From: a virus | Strand: one strand, 5' to 3' | Virus record (IMG/VR): IMGVR_UViG_3300025864_000010 | Coordinates: 1-33,608 of that record | Length of the DNA stretch: 33,608 nucleotides | Shown: piece after piece, positions 24,894-30,834 of the stretch | Numbering within the stretch: the first letter of the stretch is position 1 | Layout of the letters: each line of letters opens with the position of its first letter | Position numbers and translations under genes: made by a program | The notes under the pieces: model-generated | Databases searched by the model: none | Told to the model about the DNA's origin: nothing | The model's input: only the letters and a program-made list of their open reading frames with translations

Positions 24894-25317
24894 GAATATT
24901 ACGTTTAAAGAAGCAACAATGACTCAAACGAGAATTGCAAATATTCCATCTGAAGAAGAAATTGCTGTTATGAGGATTACTGCAGAAAAAGTATTTGAAC
25001 CAATTAGAATGCATTTTAACAAAGCTATTTCAATCACATCTTTTTTCAGATCTGCTAAAGTTAATGCTAAGGTAGGTGGAGCAAAGACATCACAACATGT
25101 CCGTGGTGAAGCGATTGATATAGATGCACAAATTCTTGGTGGGTTAATAAATAAAGATATATTTGATTACGCTCATGTAAATATGAAGTATGATCAATTA
25201 ATATGGGAAGGGGGAAATGATAAAGAACCAGGATGGGTTCATATTTCATATACAGGACGATATCCTTTAAGACAAGAAACACTAAAAATGGAAGATGGAG
25301 GATATATAAGAATATGA
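24877..25317 (+). CDS. Endolysin, peptidase M15-like
   Basis: A 146-aa zinc peptidase of the D-Ala-D-Ala carboxypeptidase-like M15 group. Pattern: SITSFFRSAKVNAKVGGAKTS, zinc ligands His74 (SQH) and Asp81 or Asp83 (AIDID), then Glu111 and His122 (GWVHIS). It would cut peptide cross-links in peptidoglycan. No signal peptide, so it depends on the holin. The start at 24877 overlaps the holin gene; a later ATG (codon 15) is possible. The gene ends ATGA with the next small gene. Confidence 0.9.
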   Translation: MTTISKNITFKEATMTQTRIANIPSEEEIAVMRITAEKVFEPIRMHFNKAISITSFFRSAKVNAKVGGAKTSQHVRGEAIDIDAQILGGLINKDIFDYAHVNMKYDQLIWEGGNDKEPGWVHISYTGRYPLRQETLKMEDGGYIRI

Positions 25318-25457
25318 AAACTACTATAAAATGGGAAAGACCAAAGATTATTTGTGAGATATGCCTCAAAAAGTATAGTCCATCAATATATGCGAAATGG
25401 CATGGAGTTCATTGTGCAAAGACAGCAATTAACATGATTAGATATAACTTAAAATAA
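25314..25457 (+). CDS. 47-aa stand-alone C2HC zinc-finger protein
   Basis: ATG at 25314 overlaps the endolysin TGA (ATGA). The short basic product has C-x2-C-x12-H-x3-C (CEIC ... H ... C), the same spacing as the zinc finger that ends the GIY-YIG endonuclease at 4822. It could be a remnant of a homing endonuclease or a small nucleic-acid-binding protein in the lysis operon. Function unknown. Confidence 0.65.
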   Translation: MKTTIKWERPKIICEICLKKYSPSIYAKWHGVHCAKTAINMIRYNLK

Positions 25458-25467
25458 AATTACAAAA

Positions 25468-25908
25468 ATGGTACTACTTCAGACAGCAATACAAACAATA
25501 TCTACATTAGAAACTCTCTTAACTCCAACAAACATAATGTTTGTGTTAGGTTTATTAGGAATACTTTTCACTGTTTATAATAAGATTAGAAAACCTCAGG
25601 AAGACAATGATATTAATAAGGTGGTTACTGAAAAAGATTTAGGAACAAAGGCAACGCTCCTTGCACAAAAAGAAGCAGAAGGAAAAGCATCCCTCCTACA
25701 ACAACAGGTAGTAACTGAAAAAGAGTATAATACCAAGAAATTCGTTGAATTAAATGATAGGTTTAACAATACAGATCATAAAATTGAAACTTTAATAGAA
25801 ACTGTTAACGGAATGAATTTGAGTCTTTCAAAAGAATTGATGAGAATAGGGACAGTTGTGGGTCAACATATGATTATAAATGATAAATTATTTCAAGAAA
25901 ACAAATAA
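25468..25908 (+). CDS. Membrane-anchored coiled-coil protein (spanin- or XhlA-like role possible)
   Basis: A 146-aa protein: one hydrophobic segment near residues 22-37 (NIMFVLGLLGILFTVY), a basic/acidic linker, then a long polar helical region (about 55-140) with coiled-coil character. Type II membrane topology, size and the place after the endolysin fit an inner-membrane spanin or haemolysin XhlA-type protein. No specific motif. Confidence 0.55.
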   Translation: MVLLQTAIQTISTLETLLTPTNIMFVLGLLGILFTVYNKIRKPQEDNDINKVVTEKDLGTKATLLAQKEAEGKASLLQQQVVTEKEYNTKKFVELNDRFNNTDHKIETLIETVNGMNLSLSKELMRIGTVVGQHMIINDKLFQENK

Positions 25909-25919
25909 AAAGCAAAAAT

Positions 25920-26516
25920 ATGACAACAATAACAAAATACCTCATTGGTGCCGGAGCGGCACTTCTATTCTTCTTAATGATCTTCATGTTTGGATGTCAA
26001 CATGGAAAGAAACTTGTGAAATGTCCAACTATCACAACAAATACAATTGTGACACATGATACAGTTCCTCATAATGTACCAATATATTCTCCTTGGTACA
26101 TTAAAGGAAAGGACTCAATTGTCTATGTGCATGATTCAATTCCTATAATAGTCGATAGTGCGGCGGTTGTAGCAGACTATTATGCAAAATATTACAGTTC
26201 ATCAAAGTTTGAAGATTCACTTCTTCTTGTAAATGAAGATTATATGATAACTCAGAATAAATACTATCCTGTAGACTTCAAATATAAATATAAAGGTGCA
26301 ACAACAATCATAAACAATTCAGTCGACAATAGCGTTACGTATCAATCATACTTTTATTTAGGTGGGACTGTTCCATTTAATGGTCCTATAAATAGTACTG
26401 TGGATGCACATTTAGCAACACCAAAAAGTTTATATGGAATTTCATATGGGATTAACGAGAAATCATGGAGTGCATCCTACGCCATAAAGATATTCACATT
26501 TAAGAAAAAGAAGTAA
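25920..26516 (+). CDS. Membrane-anchored envelope protein, 198 aa
   Basis: N-terminal hydrophobic anchor (about residues 8-25) ending in MFGC, which could be an imperfect lipobox. The exported part is rich in Thr/Asp/Tyr: HDTVPHNVPIY, IVYVHDSIPIIVDS, then a beta-rich region (YQSYFYLGGTVPF ... LYGISYGINEKSWSASY). Similar proteins with repeated 'D-T/S-I/V' strands occur at the end of late operons in Bacteroidota phages. It could act in outer-membrane disruption (spanin role) or block superinfection. Confidence 0.5.
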   Translation: MTTITKYLIGAGAALLFFLMIFMFGCQHGKKLVKCPTITTNTIVTHDTVPHNVPIYSPWYIKGKDSIVYVHDSIPIIVDSAAVVADYYAKYYSSSKFEDSLLLVNEDYMITQNKYYPVDFKYKYKGATTIINNSVDNSVTYQSYFYLGGTVPFNGPINSTVDAHLATPKSLYGISYGINEKSWSASYAIKIFTFKKKK

Positions 26517-26529
26517 ACGTTTAAAAGTA

Positions 26530-26566
26530 AAAACCTGACTATTCTGATTAAATAGATTCAGGTTTT
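26530..26566. terminator. Bidirectional terminator between convergent gene blocks
   Basis: AAAACCTGA (26530-26538) pairs with TCAGGTTTT (26558-26566), and inside it CTATT (26539-26543) pairs with AATAG (26551-26555) around a 7-base loop. T-rich ends on both strands allow termination of the late plus-strand block and of the minus-strand block. Confidence 0.85.
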
Positions 26567-26588
26567 CGTGTGTACAAATTAACTTATT

Positions 26589-27008
26589 TTATTTAAATTC
26601 TTTTGTTAGAATGCATGTGGTTTTATTAGCAATATTCCATACAACTACAGGATATGTGCCAGATTTAGCAGCATAAATATTATTTTCATTATCGATGAAG
26701 CATTGTGTTGGTGCGCTATGAACTAATTCATAAAGTTTTATATCTTCTGGGTTTAAAACAGTAATATAAATAGGATCTGTTGTTTTTACTTCGTTACCAG
26801 CAGATTCTCCGATTGTAAATAAGCCATTAAATATAAAATTAGAAGTACCATAATCTGTAATTCTATATCCTGTCCAAGTTTGTAATGTTGTACATGCATA
26901 AAAAGCTTTAGGCTGCAGGATTGTTTTTTCTGGTTCAGGTTCAATTTTTGAACATCCTATAAAAAGGAATACTGTAAGTAATGCAATTGTTGTAAATAGT
27001 TTTTTCAT
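26589..27008 (-). CDS. Phage-encoded lipoprotein, 139 aa
   Basis: A typical type II signal peptide: MKK, hydrophobic core LFTTIALLTVFLF, then lipobox FIGC with Cys at position 19. The mature part begins SKIEPEPEK, a charged stretch that might affect surface display in Bacteroidota, then a beta-rich domain (YGTSNFIFNGLFTIG, TDPIYITVLNPEDI, VVVWNIANKTT). Lipoproteins carried by phages often alter the host surface or exclude other phages. It is the last gene of the minus-strand block. Confidence 0.8.
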   Translation of the reverse strand: MKKLFTTIALLTVFLFIGCSKIEPEPEKTILQPKAFYACTTLQTWTGYRITDYGTSNFIFNGLFTIGESAGNEVKTTDPIYITVLNPEDIKLYELVHSAPTQCFIDNENNIYAAKSGTYPVVVWNIANKTTCILTKEFK

Positions 27009-27066
27009 AGTATATGTTTTTAATGTGTTTGTATAGTAAATATAATTAATTTTTCTGAATAAATCC

Positions 27067-27519
27067 TCATTTTATTGTTAAAAGTTTGTTAAATATTTCA
27101 TTCAATTCATCTCTTGTAAAATCTTTCTCGGGTCTGTGTTTGCTTATTTCTAATAATGCGTCAAATCTTTCTTGCCCTATTTTCTTGGGCAAGTTGAGTG
27201 TGTAAAAGATAAGACTTTCATGATTGAAATTATTGCAACCACTACATTCTGCATGCATATTATCTTCTAAGAAGCGCATCCAACCATATTTTTTTGTTCC
27301 AAAAAAATGTCCGGAATTACAAGATGACATTGGTAATATCTTTTCACATACGATACATTTGAATTCAGTATCTGAAAGTTTATCTCTTTCACGAATATAT
27401 CCATTAAGAAGTGCCTGTGCTCTTTTCTTGAGCACAGGAATGCTAGGTAACTTTTTCTTTTTAACTTTCTTTTTAAGCTTTACCACATTTGCAAGTATTA
27501 CAATTATCGTCGCAGCCAC
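27067..27519 (-). CDS. ninG: NinG-type recombination protein
   Basis: A protein of up to 150 aa with the lambda NinG (Rap) pattern: a basic N-terminus, KKRAQALLNGYIRERDK, FKCIVCEK (Cys55, Cys58), SGHFFGTKKYGWMRF (His71), EDNMHAECSGCNNF (Cys92, Cys95), then the LNLPKKIGQERFDALLE helix. NinG is a zinc-containing structure-specific endonuclease that acts on branched recombination intermediates. The annotated start at 27519 overlaps the Cys-rich micro-ORF. The first 11 residues look out of place and a GTG start at 27486 is possible. Confidence 0.85.
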   Translation of the reverse strand: MAATIIVILANVVKLKKKVKKKKLPSIPVLKKRAQALLNGYIRERDKLSDTEFKCIVCEKILPMSSCNSGHFFGTKKYGWMRFLEDNMHAECSGCNNFNHESLIFYTLNLPKKIGQERFDALLEISKHRPEKDFTRDELNEIFNKLLTIK

Positions 27520-27577
27520 CGCCTAACCAATATTTAAAACAAAATGACCCACAAGGACCTTGCTTTAATATTTTCAT
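27473..27577 (-). CDS. Cys-rich micro-ORF, 34 aa
   Basis: ATG at 27577 (reading down) shares one base with the stop of the 54-aa ORF upstream (TAATG). The product contains six cysteines at 9, 13, 22, 26, 29 and 31 (pattern C-x3-C-x8-C-x3-C-x2-C-x-C) and ends KCGKA. It overlaps the start of ninG. The cysteine spacing suggests metal binding or a disulfide-stabilised peptide. Too short to prove by reading alone, but the coupled start and composition argue for a gene. Confidence 0.55.
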   Translation of the reverse strand: MKILKQGPCGSFCFKYWLGGGCDDNCNTCKCGKA

Positions 27578-27741
27578 TACTTCCAATTTTTAAGATCAGC
27601 GTCATATACTTCACGAAATCTTTCTTCGTAAGGTAAAGCATTTGGCAATTCTACATTAGTTTGTTTCAAACTCAATTCTCTTTCTTCGGACAATAAATAC
27701 TTTCCAAAAGTAATTAAATCCTTTTCAGTGTAATTTTTCAT
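27577..27741 (-). CDS. Small conserved-type phage protein, 54 aa
   Basis: Starts MKNYTEKDLITFGKYLLSEE and ends VYDADLKNWK. The 'FGxYLLSxER ... DAD(I/L)xNWK' plan is one I recognise from short early proteins of Bacteroidota phages without known function. It is followed with a one-base overlap by the Cys-rich micro-ORF. Confidence 0.75.
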   Translation of the reverse strand: MKNYTEKDLITFGKYLLSEERELSLKQTNVELPNALPYEERFREVYDADLKNWK

Positions 27742-27759
27742 ATTATTTTTTATTTTAGT

Positions 27760-28020
27760 TTATATTAGTTTCTTATCAGTTGCTCCGAGTTGAAGGGCAA
27801 GATTTTTCATAAGTCTCAAATCTTTTTTCAACTTTTTATTCTTTTTACCTAATTTGATAGTTAAATCATAATTTTCTTCAGACCATAATGTTGTTTTTTC
27901 TAATTTAGTCTCGAGTTTTTTAACTTCTTCTTCAAGATCCATGTTTCTACATACTAAGTTAACACAATTGTGTTGAAATTCTTCTTTAAGTCTTACTGCG
28001 ATTTCTAAGTTTGTTTCCAT
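27760..28020 (-). CDS. Coiled-coil protein, 86 aa
   Basis: Highly charged, helical throughout, with heptad spacing in MDLEEEVKKLETKLEKTTLW and a Lys-rich part (KLGKKNKKLKKDLRLMK). No domain recognised. Lies in the minus-strand block 8 bases after the lipoprotein-like gene. Confidence 0.7.
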   Translation of the reverse strand: METNLEIAVRLKEEFQHNCVNLVCRNMDLEEEVKKLETKLEKTTLWSEENYDLTIKLGKKNKKLKKDLRLMKNLALQLGATDKKLI

Positions 28021-28028
28021 AATTATTT

Positions 28029-28307
28029 TTATTTTAATTTAAGTGAGTCCTTTTTGATTTGAGCAATATCTACTTCTATTATACTTGCCTTTAACTCAGT
28101 TTGTAATTGTTCTAATTTTTCAGGAGTTATTTTATTTTCGTTTGTAGACTTTTTATTATGACATCCAGATAAACTGATACATAAAATGATTGTGATTGTG
28201 ATTAATAGTTGTTTCATAATGTTTAGTTTTTTTAGTTTATTTTCTACATCTTTTGAAAGTATATATGCTCCAAGTGCGACTACTGAAATGATAAAAATTG
28301 CTGTCAT
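28029..28307 (-). CDS. Small lipoprotein with upstream in-frame membrane segment (two possible starts)
   Basis: The long form (92 aa, start 28307) has an N-terminal membrane helix (TAIFIISVVALGAYIL), a basic linker, then a second hydrophobic stretch. An internal ATG at 28217, preceded by an A-rich leader, gives a 62-aa lipoprotein: MKQLLITITIILCISLSGC with lipobox LSGC, then a charged helical mature part. The lipoprotein form has the cleaner signal. The long form may mean two proteins fused in frame or a dual-start gene. The size would suit a small outer-membrane lipoprotein such as an o-spanin, though it lies outside the lysis block. Confidence 0.6.
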   Translation of the reverse strand: MTAIFIISVVALGAYILSKDVENKLKKLNIMKQLLITITIILCISLSGCHNKKSTNENKITPEKLEQLQTELKASIIEVDIAQIKKDSLKLK

Positions 28308-28332
28308 AGCTTTTATTTATTTTTGGTTGTTT

Positions 28333-28350
28333 GTTTTTATATATATTAAC
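28333..28350 (-). promoter_or_regulatory. Promoter-like motif GTTAATATATATAAAAAC (minus strand)
   Basis: Variant of the AATATATAAAA family, 26 bases before the start at 28307. Confidence 0.4.
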
Positions 28351-28375
28351 GTAATTTTTGAAACTTTTGCACTTT

Positions 28376-28837
28376 TCACATATTAGGGTAATGTCCACTT
28401 GCAGTCATTTCATACCACATTGGGTTTATATGATAATTTCCCACATTGCACGTAATCTTAACTTTCTTAGAATCTATCTTCATGTACTTTCTGACTTGGT
28501 CGACTACTGAGCATATCATAAGTTCGTCGTGTGGTCTTCCAAGTTTCTCACATTGCGACCTAAAGTTTGCAGTTACGATGAGTGTTTCTGAAACTACGTC
28601 GATTTGGAATTGCAGTGAGATTAAGCAAGCCCCGGGCTCGTATAAGTCTCCGCAAACTGTTATGACTGCTTGTCTTGAACTTCTGTCTTGTGTTAATTTC
28701 TCTACAACGTTTGGAAGTTGTGAATATATGACAGATTCGTACCCCTGTAAGTTGATTAAAGGTCTTTTCTCTTGAAAGTTGAATCTGATTCCTGGTCTGA
28801 ATTTGATATTGTAAATGTGATTGTAAATTGATTTCAT
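28376..28837 (-). CDS. Half-length thymidylate synthase / dCMP hydroxymethylase-like protein
   Basis: A 153-aa protein matching the C-terminal catalytic half of ThyA. SRQAVITV (54-61) aligns with the SRR phosphate-binding Arg motif. Cys71 sits at the nucleophile place, followed by four residues and QF as in ThyA. Arg93-Ser94 align with R166-S167 (E. coli numbering), Gly100 with G173, and His136-Ile with H207-I/L. Two key changes: the catalytic Asp169 position is Cys96, and the Asn177 position is Asp104. Asp at that place favours cytosine in dCMP hydroxymethylases. The first 100 or so residues of ThyA are missing, so it may be a divergent short enzyme, a partner subunit or a binding protein. 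Confidence 0.6.
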   Translation of the reverse strand: MKSIYNHIYNIKFRPGIRFNFQEKRPLINLQGYESVIYSQLPNVVEKLTQDRSSRQAVITVCGDLYEPGACLISLQFQIDVVSETLIVTANFRSQCEKLGRPHDELMICSVVDQVRKYMKIDSKKVKITCNVGNYHINPMWYEMTASGHYPNM

Positions 28838-28900
28838 AACTATTAGGTTATTTTAATTGTCTCGTTCATTCTTGTTATATCGAGAGGGTCTGAAACTAGT

Positions 28901-28915
28901 GGGATATATATTCCA
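28901..28915 (-). promoter_or_regulatory. Promoter-like motif TGGAATATATATCCC (minus strand)
   Basis: Also palindromic around its AT core (GGAATATATATCC is nearly symmetric). 63 bases before the ThyA-like gene, in the gap after the chimera gene. Confidence 0.35.
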
Positions 28916-28965
28916 TTGGCTTTCCATAAAATCTCATCTCGTGTTTAGAATAATTTATTTTTGGG

Positions 28966-29700
28966 TTAATTTTCTTTGTTGCGATCGTCAATAATTGCAA
29001 TACTTTTATCATTGGTATCAACTACAAATACGTCTCGTACTCTGACATTGTCTTGTGGCAACGGATTCCAGGAATTAAGAATATCATTAAGTTCATTTTG
29101 TTTTAATAAATTATTTATTATGTCCCAACGAGCTTGCTGTGATAGTTTCATTTTATCTTTTGTTTCGTTTGATACAGGTGTTATTCGTCTTTTTTGTTGC
29201 GAAAGTTTCATTTTTTCTATTGTTTCATCACTCATAACTTTATTATGTAGTAAAACAACCGGCTGTCTCTTTAATTCACAAGATAATACATAAATTATGG
29301 CTTTTCTGGGTACCGCAACGTTTTTACTATTCATTTCCCTCATGATTTTAACAATAATTGAAGGATAATCAATAGATGTTTTAGCCCATTCGTTAATATT
29401 ATTATGTACGTACGTTGCCATGTATAGATACTCATCATAATCTGTTTTAAACAAACTTGATTTATTTCCTATTGCACAACGTTGTTGATAATTATCGTAA
29501 AAATTGGGGTCTTTTTTATATCTATTTATGTCGCAATATATAGTCATAATGTTAGTGGGGGGTACATTATTTTCTTTTTTAACTGAATTCAGCATTAAAT
29601 TAATCTCTTGAACTGAATAGCCCTCATTAAGTAAATGAATAATGCACTGTGTGTCAATTATTCTTGTTTGTTCGTCTCGTTTTTTATCACCTTTTTTCAT
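28966..29700 (-). CDS. TerS-like HTH fused to NUMOD3 repeats (chimeric DNA-binding protein)
   Basis: A 244-aa protein. Residues 1-65 resemble the N-terminus of this phage's own terminase small subunit: MKKGDKKRDE against MKKGNKKRND, then an HTH-like GYSVQEINLML against GYTLMDIAIML, and a DI near 57 against DIQDI. Residues 157-192 hold two tandem NUMOD3-type modules (SDETIEKMKLSQQKRR and SNETKDKMKLSQQARW), usually found in homing endonucleases. No GIY-YIG or HNH catalytic motif is visible. It is the first gene of the minus-strand block, next to the divergent control region, so a regulatory role is plausible. Confidence 0.65.
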   Translation of the reverse strand: MKKGDKKRDEQTRIIDTQCIIHLLNEGYSVQEINLMLNSVKKENNVPPTNIMTIYCDINRYKKDPNFYDNYQQRCAIGNKSSLFKTDYDEYLYMATYVHNNINEWAKTSIDYPSIIVKIMREMNSKNVAVPRKAIIYVLSCELKRQPVVLLHNKVMSDETIEKMKLSQQKRRITPVSNETKDKMKLSQQARWDIINNLLKQNELNDILNSWNPLPQDNVRVRDVFVVDTNDKSIAIIDDRNKEN

Positions 29701-29704
29701 TTTT

Positions 29705-29740
29705 TATATTATTTTATTTGTATATTATTTTATTTGTATA
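29705..29740. repeat. Tandem 16-bp repeats in the divergent control region
   Basis: TATATTATTTTATTTG occurs twice in perfect tandem (29705-29720, 29721-29736), followed by a partial third copy. It covers the expected 5' leader of the minus-strand chimera gene (start 29700). It may be an iteron-like protein site or a simple duplication of an AT-rich leader. Confidence 0.8.
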
Positions 29741-29750
29741 TTATATATTC
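29736..29750 (-). promoter_or_regulatory. Promoter-like motif GAATATATAATATAC (minus strand)
   Basis: Match to the genome-wide motif on the minus strand, 36 bases before the chimera start at 29700. Faces away from the plus-strand copy at 29834, forming a divergent promoter pair. Confidence 0.5.
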
Positions 29751-29833
29751 TATTTATCATAAGTTTTTTAAAATTATCCGTCTCGAGCAAACTTTAACAA
29801 AAGATTAACACTTAAAACAGACTTTTATTTTGG

Positions 29834-29847
29834 TGAATATATAAAAC
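29834..29847 (+). promoter_or_regulatory. Promoter-like motif TGAATATATAAAAC
   Basis: Plus-strand member of the divergent pair, 13 bases before the ATG at 29861. Confidence 0.55.
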
Positions 29848-29860
29848 AAACCATAATTTT

Positions 29861-30022
29861 ATGAAAAGGAAAATAAAAAAAGTAGAAACAGAATTTGATA
29901 GACTCTTAGATAACATAGATTCTAAAGAAAATGAACAATTGTATGATATTGAGAATCTCCTGGACCCGGAATATTCTAAACTTAAATCATTGATGCCATC
30001 CAGAGATACATTGATACCATAA
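29861..30022 (+). CDS. Small early protein, 53 aa
   Basis: MKRKIKKVETEFDRLLDN start, acidic helical middle, ends SLMPSRDTLIP. Preceded by a good promoter-like motif. No known domain. Confidence 0.65.
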   Translation: MKRKIKKVETEFDRLLDNIDSKENEQLYDIENLLDPEYSKLKSLMPSRDTLIP

Positions 30023-30095
30023 AAAGATTCATTGATAAAAATAATGCATAAATACTAAAAATAAATGGTCTAGAGATGAAAACTTTACTCTATAA

Positions 30096-30110
30096 TGAAT
30101 ATATAATATA
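30096..30110 (+). promoter_or_regulatory. Promoter-like motif TGAATATATAATATA
   Basis: Strong motif match 26 bases before the ATG at 30137. Confidence 0.55.
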
Positions 30111-30136
30111 CAAGAAACACTAAAATAATTTAAATC

Positions 30137-30304
30137 ATGCAACAAAAAAGTAAACAATCAGCAGAAGCAAAAGCTTTAATAAAAAAATCTTGGACTCCAG
30201 AACGTAAGGAAGCAAGAAGAAAAGCGCTACAAAGTATGTGGGCAAAATACAAATCTGAAAATGACGCGATAAATGAACTCTTAAAAAGTTCAAATGTCAA
30301 ATAA
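30137..30304 (+). CDS. Small basic protein, 55 aa (NUMOD3-like segment)
   Basis: Very basic helical protein: SWTPERKEARRKALQSMW resembles a single NUMOD3 DNA-binding module without any nuclease. It has its own promoter-like motif. Likely a small nucleic-acid-binding protein. Confidence 0.65.
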   Translation: MQQKSKQSAEAKALIKKSWTPERKEARRKALQSMWAKYKSENDAINELLKSSNVK

Positions 30305-30311
30305 TTTACAG

Positions 30312-30323
30312 TGATATATAAAC
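30312..30323 (+). promoter_or_regulatory. Promoter-like motif TGATATATAAAC ahead of structured RNA
   Basis: One-base-shorter variant of the genome motif. Its predicted start would be about 10-15 bases before the first hairpin at 30341, giving an RNA of about 105 nt ending at the terminator 30435. Confidence 0.4.
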
Positions 30324-30329
30324 TATAAT

Positions 30330-30435
30330 AAGAAAACAACAACCCAATGCAAGCGGGTTAAAAGATAAAATTGTTTCATTTTTAAAACCTCTCATGGAAA
30401 CTTACTTGCATTAAGGATTACATGAGAGGTTTTTT
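30330..30435 (+). ncRNA. Probable structured RNA with two kissing hairpins and 3' terminator
   Basis: Hairpin 1: AACCC (30341-30345) pairs with GGGTT (30355-30359), loop AATGCAAGC. Hairpin 2: outer 13-bp stem AAAACCTCTCATG (30384-30396) with CATGAGAGGTTTT (30421-30433), an internal loop (GAAA / GATTA), inner stem CTTA (30401-30404) with TAAG (30412-30415), and a 7-base loop CTTGCAT. The whole 7-base loop is the exact reverse complement of ATGCAAG in loop 1. Hairpin 2 ends in a six-T run and would also act as a terminator. It may be an independent small RNA or an attenuator leader of the gene at 30455. The 5' end is inferred from the promoter-like motif. Confidence 0.72.
30384..30435 (+). terminator. 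Terminator-like hairpin with complementary loop
   Basis: A 13-bp outer stem followed by TTTTTT at 30430-30435, just 19 bases before the next ATG. Transcripts from 30312 would end here unless the kissing interaction or translation changes folding. Confidence 0.78.
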
Positions 30436-30454
30436 ATTAAAATAATTTAAAGTT

Positions 30455-30733
30455 ATGAGAAGAAAGAAATTAGTAGTACCAGAAGAAATCTTAAATGAAT
30501 TCAATAAAGCAAAATATGAATGTTTAAGAGAGAAACTTTCAAAATATTGCAAAGACTCAGCATGTTCAGAACATGATAAAATTCTTGCATTGGAAAGTGT
30601 AATGAAAGAACTTATTGATAAAGACAAAGCTTTGATAAGAGATAATATGTTTGATGATTTATTAAATGGTGTAGACTATAGTAGTTTGGACTATAAAATA
30701 TGTCCGAACGAGCAACCAATTGGTGATAATTAA
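30455..30733 (+). CDS. Small helical protein, 92 aa
   Basis: Basic start (MRRKKLVVPEEILNEFNKAK), predicted all-helical, acidic C-terminus with DDLLNGVDYSSLDY. Two cysteines in CKDSACSEH. No known domain. It lies directly behind the structured RNA and terminator, without a clear promoter of its own, so its expression may depend on readthrough. Confidence 0.7.
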   Translation: MRRKKLVVPEEILNEFNKAKYECLREKLSKYCKDSACSEHDKILALESVMKELIDKDKALIRDNMFDDLLNGVDYSSLDYKICPNEQPIGDN

Positions 30734-30739
30734 GAAATG

Positions 30740-30809
30740 TTAAGTTTTTTTTAAACCAATTACAAGAAAAAGAATGCTTAGTATATCCATTATATTAAAA
30801 AAAACTTAA
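30740..30809. repeat. 70-nt inverted-repeat element, copy 1 (upstream of replication gene)
   Basis: Perfect 15-bp arms TTAAGTTTTTTTTAA (30740-30754) and TTAAAAAAAACTTAA (30795-30809) enclose 40 bases starting ACCAATTACAAGAA and containing TAGTATATCC. The same 70-nt element recurs in the same orientation at 33317-33386, differing at only six internal positions. It lies 25 bases before the 824-aa replication gene. Confidence 0.9.
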
Positions 30810-30834
30810 CAAAACTAGAAAAAATACATTAAAA

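Noticed and set aside
27224-27526. 100-aa plus-strand ORF opposite ninG
   Set aside because: ninG on the minus strand has a complete zinc motif; this is its shadow.
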